Source: Bacteroidales bacterium (lineage in GTDB: Bacteria; Bacteroidota; Bacteroidia; Bacteroidales; Azobacteroidaceae). From it: 34,642 nt of DNA. The notes beneath the pieces are model-generated. The model made no database searches and was not told the DNA's origin. It saw only the letters and a list, made by a program, of their open reading frames with translations. The translations under genes and the position numbers were made by a program. Shown piece by piece: positions 25,605 through 34,618 of this stretch (positions within the stretch are counted from its first letter, which is position 1; each line of letters starts with the position of its first letter). The stretch covers positions 1-34,642 of the forward strand of contig BHEP01000030.1 of assembly GCA_003851245.1 (NCBI GenBank), given 5' to 3'.

Positions 25605-27581
25605 ATGATTTTTTTTAGGCGTTTTTTTTATTTGCTGGCTTTTTGCGCTTGCCTGCTCTTGCTGTCCTGCAAATCGGTGAAACTGTCGGATGCTGTTGCC
25701 AAGCAAGAGCTGGGGGAATATTTCGATGCAGGCCAGATATACAGGAAGGTTTACGGAAAGGTACCTCCCAAAAACAAGGAGCAACGAGCCTATGTAGCCT
25801 ACAATATGGGCGAATGTTTTAGAAAAAGCAATAATACGCAAAGAGCCTTGAGCGGCTACCAGAATGCAATACGCTACCAACACCCCGACAGCATGGCATA
25901 TTTTTATGCTGCGAAGATGGCGCATAAATCTGGTAAATATGTCGATGCCATCAAGTACTACCGATCTTTTCTAGCATTCGATTCTACACATGTGCTATCA
26001 CTCAATGGTATTAAGGGCTGCGATTCGGCGCTTTTGTGGAAGGCCAATCCAAACCTTTATGAGGTAAAAAGAATGGACAAGATGAACTCTCGCGATGGAG
26101 AGTTTGCCCCCATGCTCACGGGCGAAAAATACGACAACCTATATATTACATCCTCGCGCAAAGATGCTCTGGGAAAGGACAAAAGTCCAATTACGGGGGC
26201 TAGAAACAATGATTTGTTTTTAATAAAAAAAGATGAGCGAGGCAATTGGCAGGCTCCAAGTATTATTGAAGATGAGGTAAACACCGATTTTGACGAGGGC
26301 ATATGCTCCTTCTCTCCCGATGGATCTACCATGTACTATACCTACTGCTCTTCCGATCCCTTAGGCTCGCGAACAGCAGAAATATATACGTCGTCGCGCT
26401 CTGGAGCCAAGTGGGGCAAGGGAGCACGCCTTGAAATATTCAAGGACACTCTCACCATGGCTGCTCATCCTTCGGTAGATCCTAGTGGCGAATACCTATA
26501 TTTTACGTCAGACGCTGCTGGAGGCATGGGAGGACAGGATATATGGAGGATCTCCATTGAGGGCATAGGCAGCAGTTTCCCAGAGAATATGGGCCCTGAA
26601 ATAAACACTGCTGGCGACGAGATGTTTCCTAGTGCAAGAAGCTCCTCTTGCTTTTATTTTTCCTCCGACGGACATCCAGGAATGGGAGGTTTAGATATTT
26701 TTAGAGCCGATTTTAATGCAGACAAATGGACGATAGAGAATCTCAAATCGCCAATGAATAGCATGGCCGACGATTTTGGAATAAGCTTTGCTGGCGAAAG
26801 GGACTATGGATTTTTTAGTAGCAACCGCCAAGATGCAAGGGGCTACGATCATATTTTTTCCTTCGTCTGGCCCGAGGTGAGTGTTTTTGTCGAAGGATGG
26901 GTATTGGACAGAGACGAGGAGGAAATTGCCAATGCCATAGTTCGCATTGTTGGCAAGGATGGTACCAATGAAAAAATTATCGTGAAAAAAGATGGTGCAT
27001 ACAAACTCAAAATGACCCGCGGCATGGAATATGTAATGATGGCTAGTGCCTCAGGCTATCTCAATCAGAAACAAATATTGGTAGCACCAAGCGAAGAAAA
27101 AAATGAAACACTATACATAGATTTTTCTCTTCCCTCGATATCCAAGCCTGTGGTGGTAGAAAATATTTTTTATGAGTTCGACAAGGCCACACTTACCAAT
27201 AATTCCAAAGAAGCTTTGGACGAACTCTTGCTCATGCTCAATGACAATCCCAACATAACTATAGAGCTTTCGGCACATACCGACAGAAAGGGGTCTGCTC
27301 AATACAATCAAAACCTATCGCAGCGCAGGGCGCAGTCGGTTGTAGACTACCTGATAAAGGGAGGCATTGAAAAAGATAGGCTTACTGCCGTCGGTTATGG
27401 CAAAGAAAATCCTAAGCATGTAACAAAAAATATGCTTAAAACCTACGATTTTTTGGAAGAAGGGGCAGTCTTGGATGAGGAATATATTCTTGGCCTCAGC
27501 CCTGAAGAGCAAGCCGCGGCAGACCAGATAAATAGAAGGACTGAATTTAAGGTGCTTAAAACAAATTACAGACTTTTTTGA
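25605..27581 (+). CDS. PorE-like TPR / PD40 propeller / OmpA-domain lipoprotein
   Basis: A 658-residue lipoprotein. I chose the ATG at 25605, where a signal peptide begins that ends in LLLLSC (Cys22); the frame is open from 25524. Order: TPR repeats (about 25-140, FDAGQIYRKVY and ALSGYQNAIRYQ), a PD40 propeller (about 150-420, ICSFSPDGSTMYYT, ASCFYFSSDGHPGMGGLDIF-like blades), a carboxypeptidase-regulatory-like domain (about 425-510), and an OmpA peptidoglycan-binding domain (about 520-658, FYEFDKATLTNNSKEALDEL, LSAHTDRKGSAQYNQNLSQR). This is the architecture of PorE (P. gingivalis PG1058), a type IX secretion component, but similar proteins occur in Bacteroidales without that system. No protein in this window shows a type IX sorting domain. 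It probably shares the queA transcript. Confidence 0.85.
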   Translation: MIFFRRFFYLLAFCACLLLLSCKSVKLSDAVAKQELGEYFDAGQIYRKVYGKVPPKNKEQRAYVAYNMGECFRKSNNTQRALSGYQNAIRYQHPDSMAYFYAAKMAHKSGKYVDAIKYYRSFLAFDSTHVLSLNGIKGCDSALLWKANPNLYEVKRMDKMNSRDGEFAPMLTGEKYDNLYITSSRKDALGKDKSPITGARNNDLFLIKKDERGNWQAPSIIEDEVNTDFDEGICSFSPDGSTMYYTYCSSDPLGSRTAEIYTSSRSGAKWGKGARLEIFKDTLTMAAHPSVDPSGEYLYFTSDAAGGMGGQDIWRISIEGIGSSFPENMGPEINTAGDEMFPSARSSSCFYFSSDGHPGMGGLDIFRADFNADKWTIENLKSPMNSMADDFGISFAGERDYGFFSSNRQDARGYDHIFSFVWPEVSVFVEGWVLDRDEEEIANAIVRIVGKDGTNEKIIVKKDGAYKLKMTRGMEYVMMASASGYLNQKQILVAPSEEKNETLYIDFSLPSISKPVVVENIFYEFDKATLTNNSKEALDELLLMLNDNPNITIELSAHTDRKGSAQYNQNLSQRRAQSVVDYLIKGGIEKDRLTAVGYGKENPKHVTKNMLKTYDFLEEGAVLDEEYILGLSPEEQAAADQINRRTEFKVLKTNYRLF

Positions 27582-27588
27582 TTGCAAG

Positions 27589-27620
27589 TTTGTTTTTTTG
27601 AGCAAAATAAACTAAATTTG
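27589..27620 (+). promoter_or_regulatory. strong promoter of the mannose-1-phosphate guanylyltransferase gene
   Basis: TTTG at 27589-27592, a 20-base spacer, and TAAATTTG at 27613-27620 match the Bacteroides consensus exactly. The expected leader of about 88 bases begins with a 7-bp hairpin (27627-27633 with 27638-27644). Confidence 0.7.
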
Positions 27621-27714
27621 TAGATACATCTCTATAGAGAGATGACAAAGGAGGGCTGTGTGAAAGCGATAATTTTTAAGCTAAGAGATTTATTATTAAA
27701 ATTATAAAGACAAG

Positions 27715-28791
27715 ATGAAAGATAATTTTTGCATAATTATGGGCGGAGGTATTGGCAGTCGTTTCTGGCCTTTTAGTCGCGAAACAATGCCCAAGCAATT
27801 TTTGGATTTTTTTGGTACAGGCCGTTCCCTACTCCAACAAACCTTCGATAGGTTTAGTCAGATTATCCCCATAGAAAATATATTCGTATCAACCAATGAG
27901 GCTTATGCTCATTTGGTAAGGGAGCAGCTGCCCGAACTTGGCGACTCTCAGATACTATTGGAGCCTACGCGTCGCAATACGGCCCCCTGCATAGCTTATG
28001 CCTCCTACCGTATTCAAGCCATCAATCCAAAAGCCAATATTGTGGTGACACCGGCAGACCACCTCATATTGCAAGAGCAGCATTTTGTAAGCAATATACA
28101 GGCGGGGCTAAAATTTGTAGGAAAGCATCCAGCACTGCTCACCCTAGGAGTAAAACCCAATAGGCCGGAAACAGGATATGGATATATTCAGACCGATGAG
28201 GTAGGCGACAAAAACCTGCAAAAAGTAAAAGCTTTTACCGAGAAACCCAATAAGGAATTGGCAAAAGTGTTTTTTGAAAGTGGCGAGTTTTACTGGAATG
28301 CTGGCATCTTTGTGTGGAATGTGCAAACCATCATAAAGGCCTTTAGGGAGCATTTGCCAGATGTAGCGACACGCTTTGACCAGGGATTACCATTTTTTAA
28401 TACCGACAAGGAAAAGGCTTTTATTGATGATCAATATCCTATATGCCAAAACATTTCCATAGATTATGGGGTAATGGAAAAAGCAGAAAATGTGTATATG
28501 CTAATGGCAGATTTTGGATGGTCTGACCTGGGTACTTGGGGTGCATTGCATGATCTTTCAGAAAAAGATGACAATGAAAATGCCACTCTTAGATGCCAGA
28601 CGGTTTTTTATGAGAGCAGCAACAATGTAGTAACACTGCCCGAAAACAAGCTCGCCGTTATTCAGGGATTAGACGACTACATAGTAGCAGAATCTGACAA
28701 CATCTTGCTTATTTGTAAGAAAAATGAAGAACAAAGAATCAAACAATTTGTTACGGATGTGAGTATGAAATATGGAAAAAAATTCGTATAA
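27715..28791 (+). CDS. manC: mannose-1-phosphate guanylyltransferase
   Basis: A 358-residue cytosolic enzyme making GDP-mannose from mannose-1-phosphate and GTP, the precursor of GDP-fucose and mannose-containing surface glycans. The nucleotide-binding loop is MGGGIGSRFWPFSRETMPKQF (about 9-29). Further family motifs are LEPTRRNTAPCIAYA, VVTPADHLI, GVKPNRPETGYGYI, AFTEKPNKE and EFYWNAGIFVW. It is the short form, without the phosphomannose isomerase domain found at the C-terminus of bifunctional ManC/AlgA. It has its own consensus promoter and lies 54 bases before the helicase gene, which has a promoter too. Confidence 0.93.
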   Translation: MKDNFCIIMGGGIGSRFWPFSRETMPKQFLDFFGTGRSLLQQTFDRFSQIIPIENIFVSTNEAYAHLVREQLPELGDSQILLEPTRRNTAPCIAYASYRIQAINPKANIVVTPADHLILQEQHFVSNIQAGLKFVGKHPALLTLGVKPNRPETGYGYIQTDEVGDKNLQKVKAFTEKPNKELAKVFFESGEFYWNAGIFVWNVQTIIKAFREHLPDVATRFDQGLPFFNTDKEKAFIDDQYPICQNISIDYGVMEKAENVYMLMADFGWSDLGTWGALHDLSEKDDNENATLRCQTVFYESSNNVVTLPENKLAVIQGLDDYIVAESDNILLICKKNEEQRIKQFVTDVSMKYGKKFV

Positions 28792-28805
28792 CGAAAAAAA
28801 TATAC

Positions 28806-28813
28806 TACCTTTG
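28806..28813 (+). promoter_or_regulatory. promoter -7 element of the DEAD-box helicase gene
   Basis: TACCTTTG is a perfect TAnnTTTG. TTCG at 28783-28786, 19 bases upstream, is a weak -33 element that overlaps the end of manC. Confidence 0.5.
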
Positions 28814-28845
28814 TCGCACATTTACAAAGATATATCTTTTTTATT

Positions 28846-30645
28846 TTGAAAACATTTGAAGAATTAGGCCTTGACCCCGCTATCGTCAAGGCAATAAGTG
28901 AGATGGGATACGTGTCGCCCATGCCAGTACAAGAAGAAGTGATTCCATATTTACTGGGAAATGACAATGAGGTGATAGCCCTCGCACAAACAGGTACTGG
29001 AAAGACTGCTGCTTTCGGACTTCCTATAATACAGCAAATTGTGGTATCCGACACACAGACTCAGGCTCTGGTATTGTGTCCCACACGCGAACTTTGTTTG
29101 CAAATTGCCGACGACCTCAATGATTACTCCAAGTACGTAGACCGTCTAAAAGTACTTCCCGTTTATGGAGGTTCTAGCATAGACAGTCAAATTAAGGCTC
29201 TGCGCCGAGGGGTGCATATCATTGTGGCTACTCCCGGACGATTGATAGATCTATTGACAAGAAAGGTAGTGAATCTGCAAGCTGTGAGGAATGTCATACT
29301 TGATGAGGCCGACGAGATGCTTAACATGGGCTTTACTGATAGCATTGATGCTATCTTGAAAGAAGTGCCCGAAAGCCGCAATATGCTGCTTTTCTCGGCT
29401 ACAATGCCTGCAGGTATTGCCAACATCTCCAAGAGATATATGCGATCTCCCAAGGAAATTGTGATAGGCACAAAAAATGAGAGCACAAAAAATGTCAAGC
29501 ATCTTTACTACATGGTAAATGCAAGAGACAAATATTTGGTGCTTAAACGTATTGCCGACTACAACCCACAGATTTATGGCATAGTTTTTTGTCGCACACG
29601 CAAGGAAACACAAGAAATTGCGGATTGGCTTATAAAAGATGGCTACAATGCCGACTCTCTACATGGCGACCTTTCGCAGCAACAGCGCGATAGTGTGATG
29701 CAAAAATTTCGCAACCAAAGCATACAAATCCTTGTTGCTACAGACGTGGCGGCAAGAGGATTGGATGTAAACGATCTTACGCATGTAATTAATTACGGAC
29801 TTCCCGACGAGGTAGAATCCTATACCCACAGAAGTGGGCGCACAGGAAGGGCTGGCAAAACGGGAACTGCTATTGCCATCATCAACATGAGGGAGAAAAG
29901 CAAGATCAAGATGATTGAAAGGCAGATAAAGAAAAATTTTGAGGAAGGTAAAATTCCTACTGGCCCAGAGATCTGCGAGAAGCAAATTTTCAACCTTGTA
30001 GATAAAATCGAGAAGGTAAAGGTCAACGAAACGGAAATATCGCCGCTACTAGCTCCCATATTTCGTAAACTTGACTGGCTCGACAAGGAAGACATCATAA
30101 AGAGACTTATATCTTTGGAATTTAATAGACTTATCGATTACTATCAAGATGCCGATGAAATATCAGCGCCTCAGGATAGTCGATATGAAAAAGTAAGAGA
30201 AGGTGGCGAGGGTAGATTCTCGCGCACTGGCAGTGGACGCTCTGGACAAGGCACCGAAGCGGGTTTCTCTAGGCTATTTATAAATATCGGCACAATGGAC
30301 GGACTCCGCATACAAGATATTTTTGGACTCTTGAACGACAATATCCCTGGCAAGAAAATTGACCTTGGAAAAATCGACTTGATGAAGAATTTCTCTTTCT
30401 TTGAGGTGCCCGAACAAGATAGAGACAAGGTGATAGAGGGTCTTAGTCACAAAAATGCTTTCGGACGCAAGCTCTCGGTAGAAAATGCCCAAGAAAGTGC
30501 TGGAGGTAGTCGCGGTGGCTCGAGCGGCGGCGGTAGTCGCGGTGGAAGTTATGGCGGCGGTGGCGGCGGTCGACGCTATGGCGGCGGCGGAAGCTCTGAA
30601 CGCTCTGGCAGATCAGATTCTTATGGAGGCAAAAAGAGGAAGTAG
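28846..30645 (+). CDS. deaD: DEAD-box ATP-dependent RNA helicase
   Basis: A 599-residue RNA helicase of the DeaD/CsdA/DbpA type, acting in ribosome assembly, RNA decay and cold adaptation. It starts at TTG: the sequence KTFEELGLDPAIVKAISEMGY is the typical N-terminus of Bacteroides homologues and no ATG is available in frame at that point. Core motifs: Q motif MPVQEEVIP, motif I AQTGTGKTAA, Ia PTREL, II LDEADEML, III SAT, and VI HRSGRTGRAG. A DbpA-like RNA-binding domain follows (about 475-550, RLFINIGTMDGLRIQDIFGL). The last 50 residues are a Gly/Arg/Ser-rich RGG-type tail, with unusually GC-rich codons for this window. A perfect terminator hairpin lies 24 bases after the stop. Confidence 0.95.
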   Translation: MKTFEELGLDPAIVKAISEMGYVSPMPVQEEVIPYLLGNDNEVIALAQTGTGKTAAFGLPIIQQIVVSDTQTQALVLCPTRELCLQIADDLNDYSKYVDRLKVLPVYGGSSIDSQIKALRRGVHIIVATPGRLIDLLTRKVVNLQAVRNVILDEADEMLNMGFTDSIDAILKEVPESRNMLLFSATMPAGIANISKRYMRSPKEIVIGTKNESTKNVKHLYYMVNARDKYLVLKRIADYNPQIYGIVFCRTRKETQEIADWLIKDGYNADSLHGDLSQQQRDSVMQKFRNQSIQILVATDVAARGLDVNDLTHVINYGLPDEVESYTHRSGRTGRAGKTGTAIAIINMREKSKIKMIERQIKKNFEEGKIPTGPEICEKQIFNLVDKIEKVKVNETEISPLLAPIFRKLDWLDKEDIIKRLISLEFNRLIDYYQDADEISAPQDSRYEKVREGGEGRFSRTGSGRSGQGTEAGFSRLFINIGTMDGLRIQDIFGLLNDNIPGKKIDLGKIDLMKNFSFFEVPEQDRDKVIEGLSHKNAFGRKLSVENAQESAGGSRGGSSGGGSRGGSYGGGGGGRRYGGGGSSERSGRSDSYGGKKRK

Positions 30646-30668
30646 TTTTGCTAAAAACATATTCGTAT

Positions 30669-30711
30669 AAAACAAAAAAAATCGCCCTTTTGAGGCGATT
30701 TTTTTTGTTTT
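30669..30711. terminator. bidirectional terminator between deaD and rplS
   Basis: The arms 30669-30686 and 30694-30711 are exact 18-bp reverse complements with a 7-base loop. A GGCGA core is flanked by eight A/T pairs, so either strand gives a hairpin ending in a U-run. It serves the two convergent genes. Confidence 0.92.
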
Positions 30712-30727
30712 AAAAATAGAAGATCTT

Positions 30728-31078
30728 TTATATCCTTCTCTTTTCTTTGATTCTTGCTTTTTTACCTGTCAATTGACGTAAGTAATACAGCTTGGCACGG
30801 CGTACGCGTCCAATTTTGTTTACAACAATGCTGTCGATAAAAGGAGACTCTAGCGGAAAAATACGCTCCACTCCGATGTTGTCCGACATTTTTCTTACCG
30901 TAAAACGCTTTTTCTCGCCGTGTCCGCAGATCTTGATAACTACGCCACGATACTGCTGGATACGCTCCTTAGTGCCTTCCTTGATGCGGTAGGCAATAGT
31001 TACAGTGTCGCCACTCTTAAAGTCAGGATGCTTAGTGTTGGTAGCAAATGCCTGCTCTGCAATTTTTAATAAATCCAT
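30728..31078 (-). CDS. rplS: 50S ribosomal protein L19
   Basis: A 116-residue ribosomal protein at the 30S/50S interface. Landmarks: [22 protein letters not shown] near residues 20-41, [40 protein letters not shown], and the C-terminal [21 protein letters not shown]. Length is normal. It stands alone here, not next to rimM or trmD, and is convergent with deaD. Confidence 0.97.
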   Translation of the reverse strand: MDLLKIAEQAFATNTKHPDFKSGDTVTIAYRIKEGTKERIQQYRGVVIKICGHGEKKRFTVRKMSDNIGVERIFPLESPFIDSIVVNKIGRVRRAKLYYLRQLTGKKARIKEKRRI

Positions 31079-31152
31079 TTTTGCCTTATTTTTTTAAAAT
31101 GAAAACGCAATATTCACAGGAAACAACCTGCCAGAGATTACGTAAAGCGGCG

Positions 31153-31184
31153 CAAAGTAACGAAAATTAAACGACTTATGCAAA
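31153..31184 (-). promoter_or_regulatory. rplS promoter
   Basis: On the - strand TTTG (31181-31184) lies 20 bases before TTACTTTG (31153-31160), one mismatch from TAnnTTTG. The leader would be about 70 bases. Confidence 0.6.
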
Positions 31185-31198
31185 TATAATTTTAGATT

Positions 31199-31231
31199 TA
31201 TCCATTTACTTCCCTTATTACAATCTGCTTA
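31199..31231. repeat. imperfect 33-bp repeat, copy B
   Basis: Begins TATCCATTTA and ends AATCTGCTTA. It matches copy A at 12454-12485 apart from a few substitutions and one inserted base, in the same orientation on the + strand, and lies just upstream of the rplS promoter. Confidence 0.5.
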
Positions 31232-31359
31232 ATAAACAGCAGCAGGATGCATACCTAAAGGCAGGCAAAATCATACACCCCTAGGAATAATGACGACAAA
31301 TAATAATGACGAATTGGCAATAAGTTCAAAAAATTGGGGTTATTTAGACCAATATATAT

Positions 31360-31367
31360 TACCTTTG
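31360..31367 (+). promoter_or_regulatory. promoter -7 element of the GH3-beta-lactamase gene
   Basis: TACCTTTG, a perfect TAnnTTTG. The -33 region is weak (TTGG at 31334-31337). The leader is about 37 bases. Confidence 0.5.
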
Positions 31368-31410
31368 AAAGCCCATAATTGATTTTTCATAAACTTTTAT
31401 CAGTTTTCAT

Positions 31411-34356
31411 ATGTTTAAACGATATGTATTTCCCCTCCTTCTTTTTTCTTTGCAGTATGTACAAGCACAAAACCTGCCACGACTATACCAGCAGGCAGAC
31501 CCCGACAAAATGACTCTCTGGGTAGATTCTGTTTTCGACAAAATGAGTGTGGATCAGCGCATTGGTCAGTTGTTTATGATTATTGCCGACCCTAGCAATG
31601 ATGAAAGAACGACAAGGAGTATTATTAGAAATATAGAAAATCAAAAAATTGGGGGCATACTTTTCGCCAAGGGCGACCCCATAGATCAGGCAAAAAGCAC
31701 CAATCTTTACCAAAAAAAAAGCCCTACTCCTCTTTTAATTTCTGTAGATGGAGAATGGGGGCTCGCCATGCGATTGAAGGGCACTCCGCGCTACCCTAAA
31801 AATATGCTCTTGGGGGCAGTGGCAAACCAACAATTGCTCTATGACTATGGCAGGGCAATGGCGCTAAACTGCAAGGAAATGGGCATACATATAAGTTTTG
31901 CGCCCGTGATGGATGTAAATAGCAACCCTAAAAATCCCGTGATTGGCACAAGGGCTTTTGGCGAAGACCCCCAGCTGGTAGCACAAAGGGGTATTGCCTA
32001 TTCTAAAGGCTTAGAAGATCAGGGGGTGATGGCTGTGGCCAAGCATTTTCCCGGACATGGCGATACTGGCGAAGATTCCCACAAAACATTGCCGGTGGTA
32101 AAGCATAATCTGGCATATCTCGATACTGTAGACCTACTCCCTTTTACACAGTATATAGATAGCGGATTTTCGGGAATAATGACTGGACACCTGTCCATTC
32201 CTGCCCTCGATAGCACCACGGGCAAACCAAGTTCGCTATCCCCCATTATTATTCAAGACCTCCTGCAAAAAAAAATGGGCTTCCGAGGACTCACATTTAC
32301 TGACGCGCTGGTAATGAAGGGCGCTGCCGTGGGCTCTAGCTCTATTTGCGTGCTAGCCCTACTTGCGGGCAATGACATATTGCTTAGCCCTGCATTTCCG
32401 GAGCGAGAATTTGCAGCTGTAAAAAAAGCACTGGAGGAAGGCGTATTGAAACAAGAAGACATAGAGGAGAAGTGTATGAAGATACTCGCGTATAAGTATG
32501 TTTTGGGACTCAGCGATTACAAAGAAATTCCCATAAAAGGGCTATTGGAAAGGCTCAATACTCCAGAAGTAGCCAATCTGATAGATGAGCTCAATGCCGA
32601 AGGCATCACGGTATTGCGAAAAAAAGAGGGAGCTCTGCCTATTCAATTTGAATATGGAAAGAAGGTGGCCAGCCTCTCCTTGGGCACAGCTAATATAGCG
32701 GCTTTCCAGAAAACATTGTCGCTATTTACAGGGGTCAAGCATTTTGTGATACCTGCTAATGCTTCCCCAAAAGTAATTGCGGCGGTATACAAGCAAGTGG
32801 AGGCCTACGATATTGTGCTCTGTGGCATACACTCCACAAGAATATCGGATTCTCAGCAGCTGCAGGCATTGGCGAAAACAAAAAAGCTTCACTTGGTTTT
32901 TTTTACCAATCCCTACCAATTAAAAAAATTTAAGACAAGCATAGCAAAAGCCTCCTCAGTGAGCCTTGCCTACGAAAATACTAAGTCCGCACAGGATGCC
33001 GCCGCACAGGTGCTAATGAGTGGACTGCCCGCCAAGGGCAAGCTACCAGTAAATATAGACGGACTCTTTGAGCTGGGCACAGGGCTGACTCTCGACAAAA
33101 AGCGCTTGGCACACCTCAGTCCGGAGGCCCTAAAGTATTCTGCAAAGGATTTTGAAAAAATTGACCTCTTGGTAAATGAGGCACTTAAAAAAGAGGTTTT
33201 TCCTGGATGTCAGGTATTGGTGGCTAAAGATGGGGTGGTGATATACAACAAGGGCTTTGGATATTTCGACTTTGCCAAAACGCATGCCGTAGGCATACAT
33301 GATGTTTATGACTTGGCATCTATCACCAAGGTGGCGGCAACAGTTCCAGCCTTGATGAGCCTCTATGACAAGAAGGCCTTTGGCATCAACGACCATATGA
33401 GCAAGCATCTTCCCATGCTGCAAAATACAAACAAGTCCAGCATAAGTATCAAAGAAGCCCTTTTGCATGAGTCTGGAATGCTGTCGTTTATACCGCTATA
33501 CATGCCGGCAATAGATAAAAATTCCTACTCTGGACCTATATATTCGTCAAAAAGAGACCTTGTCTACAGGGTACAATACGATACAAACACCTATATGCGT
33601 ACAGATTTTAAGTTCGACTCTACACTGGTATCCAACACCCACAAAGAAGGATTCGACTTGCAGGTAGCAAAAAAATTTTATCTTAAAAACCAATACAAAA
33701 ATATTGCCCTTAATATGGTGATACAGTCTACAGTAAAAAGTAAGGGAAAGTATTTGTACAGCGATTTGAATTTTATACTTTTGAAAGAAATGGTAGAATC
33801 CATAACAAAAAAAAATATTGATGCCTTCGTGGACGAAAATTGGTACCATGCTTTGGGAGCTTCATCCCTGGGATTTAAGCCCCTGCGCCATATCGATAGC
33901 CTGCAGATAGCACCCACAGAGAACGATCAATTTTTGCGCAACCAGATACTTGTAGGCTTCCCCCACGATGAGGCTGCAGCATTTTTGGGGGGAGTGGCGG
34001 GCCATGCCGGACTTTTTTCTAGTGCCAACGATTTGGTAAAACTGCTGCAGGTATTCTTGAATAAGGGCTCCTATGGCGGTAAAACCTACCTTACAGCAGA
34101 AACGGTAGATTTTTTTACAAGCAGCAAAAGTGCTATCAGTAGACGCGGCATGGGCTTTGACCGCAGCTCCGAAACCCGCTATGGACATACCGGATTTACG
34201 GGAACCTGCTTCTGGGTAGATCCACAACACCAGCTTATCTATATTCTTCTCTCAAATAGGGTTTATCCCTCACGAACAAATAAAAGTTTAATGCAAATGA
34301 ATATACGCTCAAACATTCAAGAAGCCATATATGAAATTATAGGAGCTGCAATTTAG
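31411..34356 (+). CDS. fusion of GH3 (NagZ-like hexosaminidase) and beta-lactamase-family serine hydrolase
   Basis: A 981-residue secreted or periplasmic protein, signal peptide residues 1-20 (FPLLLFSLQYVQAQ). The GH3 part (about 35-560) carries the NagZ signature KHFPGHGDTGEDSH at 211-224, with His224 in the catalytic loop, and Asp298 in TFTDALVMKG as likely nucleophile, pointing to beta-N-acetylglucosaminidase activity. The second part (about 575-975) is a class-C beta-lactamase/PBP-like domain: SITK (Ser637, Lys640), YSD at 783-785, and HTG in GHTGFTGT near the end. Such fusions occur across Bacteroidota; a role in trimming peptidoglycan sugars and peptides or esters is inferred. It is monocistronic in this window with its own promoter. 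The second domain could be an esterase or D-aminopeptidase instead of a true beta-lactamase. Confidence 0.93.
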   Translation: MFKRYVFPLLLFSLQYVQAQNLPRLYQQADPDKMTLWVDSVFDKMSVDQRIGQLFMIIADPSNDERTTRSIIRNIENQKIGGILFAKGDPIDQAKSTNLYQKKSPTPLLISVDGEWGLAMRLKGTPRYPKNMLLGAVANQQLLYDYGRAMALNCKEMGIHISFAPVMDVNSNPKNPVIGTRAFGEDPQLVAQRGIAYSKGLEDQGVMAVAKHFPGHGDTGEDSHKTLPVVKHNLAYLDTVDLLPFTQYIDSGFSGIMTGHLSIPALDSTTGKPSSLSPIIIQDLLQKKMGFRGLTFTDALVMKGAAVGSSSICVLALLAGNDILLSPAFPEREFAAVKKALEEGVLKQEDIEEKCMKILAYKYVLGLSDYKEIPIKGLLERLNTPEVANLIDELNAEGITVLRKKEGALPIQFEYGKKVASLSLGTANIAAFQKTLSLFTGVKHFVIPANASPKVIAAVYKQVEAYDIVLCGIHSTRISDSQQLQALAKTKKLHLVFFTNPYQLKKFKTSIAKASSVSLAYENTKSAQDAAAQVLMSGLPAKGKLPVNIDGLFELGTGLTLDKKRLAHLSPEALKYSAKDFEKIDLLVNEALKKEVFPGCQVLVAKDGVVIYNKGFGYFDFAKTHAVGIHDVYDLASITKVAATVPALMSLYDKKAFGINDHMSKHLPMLQNTNKSSISIKEALLHESGMLSFIPLYMPAIDKNSYSGPIYSSKRDLVYRVQYDTNTYMRTDFKFDSTLVSNTHKEGFDLQVAKKFYLKNQYKNIALNMVIQSTVKSKGKYLYSDLNFILLKEMVESITKKNIDAFVDENWYHALGASSLGFKPLRHIDSLQIAPTENDQFLRNQILVGFPHDEAAAFLGGVAGHAGLFSSANDLVKLLQVFLNKGSYGGKTYLTAETVDFFTSSKSAISRRGMGFDRSSETRYGHTGFTGTCFWVDPQHQLIYILLSNRVYPSRTNKSLMQMNIRSNIQEAIYEIIGAAI

Positions 34357-34426
34357 ATAAATAGCTGTAAGATGCAATAAAATAAAAAAAATTGCCCAAA
34401 AATGTTTTTATAAAAAAAAATTGCCT

Positions 34427-34434
34427 TATCTTTG
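34427..34434 (+). promoter_or_regulatory. promoter -7 element for the gene at the right edge
   Basis: TATCTTTG, a perfect TAnnTTTG, just after two near-identical tracts (34383-34396 and 34411-34425, A-run plus TTGCC). It predicts a leader of about 180 bases before the ATG at 34619. Confidence 0.55.
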
Positions 34435-34528
34435 TCAATGTTTTATATAGTATGCCCTTTGGAGAGAATGAAGAGAAGAGAACTTGAAATAGAAAATGGC
34501 ATTTGTATGATTTAGATATATTCTAGAG

Positions 34529-34556
34529 CAATTGCTTTTACAAGCAAATTGTTTTT
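34529..34556 (+). terminator. terminator-like hairpin inside the leader
   Basis: CAATTGCTT (34529-34537) pairs with AAGCAAATTG (34542-34551) with one bulged base, followed by five T. It could attenuate the downstream gene or end a short RNA of about 115 bases from the promoter at 34427. Confidence 0.4.
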
Positions 34557-34618
34557 GAAGGTGTTTTAGCATGTTATTACAAATAAACAAATAATTATTT
34601 ATTAAATTTTTTAGAATC

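Larger units (their letters stand above)
31079..31410. other. intergenic region between rplS and the GH3-beta-lactamase gene
   Basis: No gene seen. It contains the rplS promoter (31153-31184, -), repeat copy B (31199-31231), an 11-bp direct repeat AATAATGACGA at 31286-31296 and 31302-31312, and the promoter of the fusion gene (31360-31367, +). Confidence 0.6.

Noticed and set aside
27558..27596. possible A/T-only hairpin after the PorE-like gene
   Set aside because: Arms of 8 A/T-rich bases with a 23-base loop are too weak to call a terminator, and the right arm contains the manC -33 element.
30485..30670. 61-codon Ala/Val-rich ORF
   Set aside because: Frame-shifted reading of the Gly-rich repeat in the helicase tail.
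33862..34230. 122-codon - strand ORF
   Set aside because: Antisense to the beta-lactamase domain, whose motifs are intact; no independent start signals.
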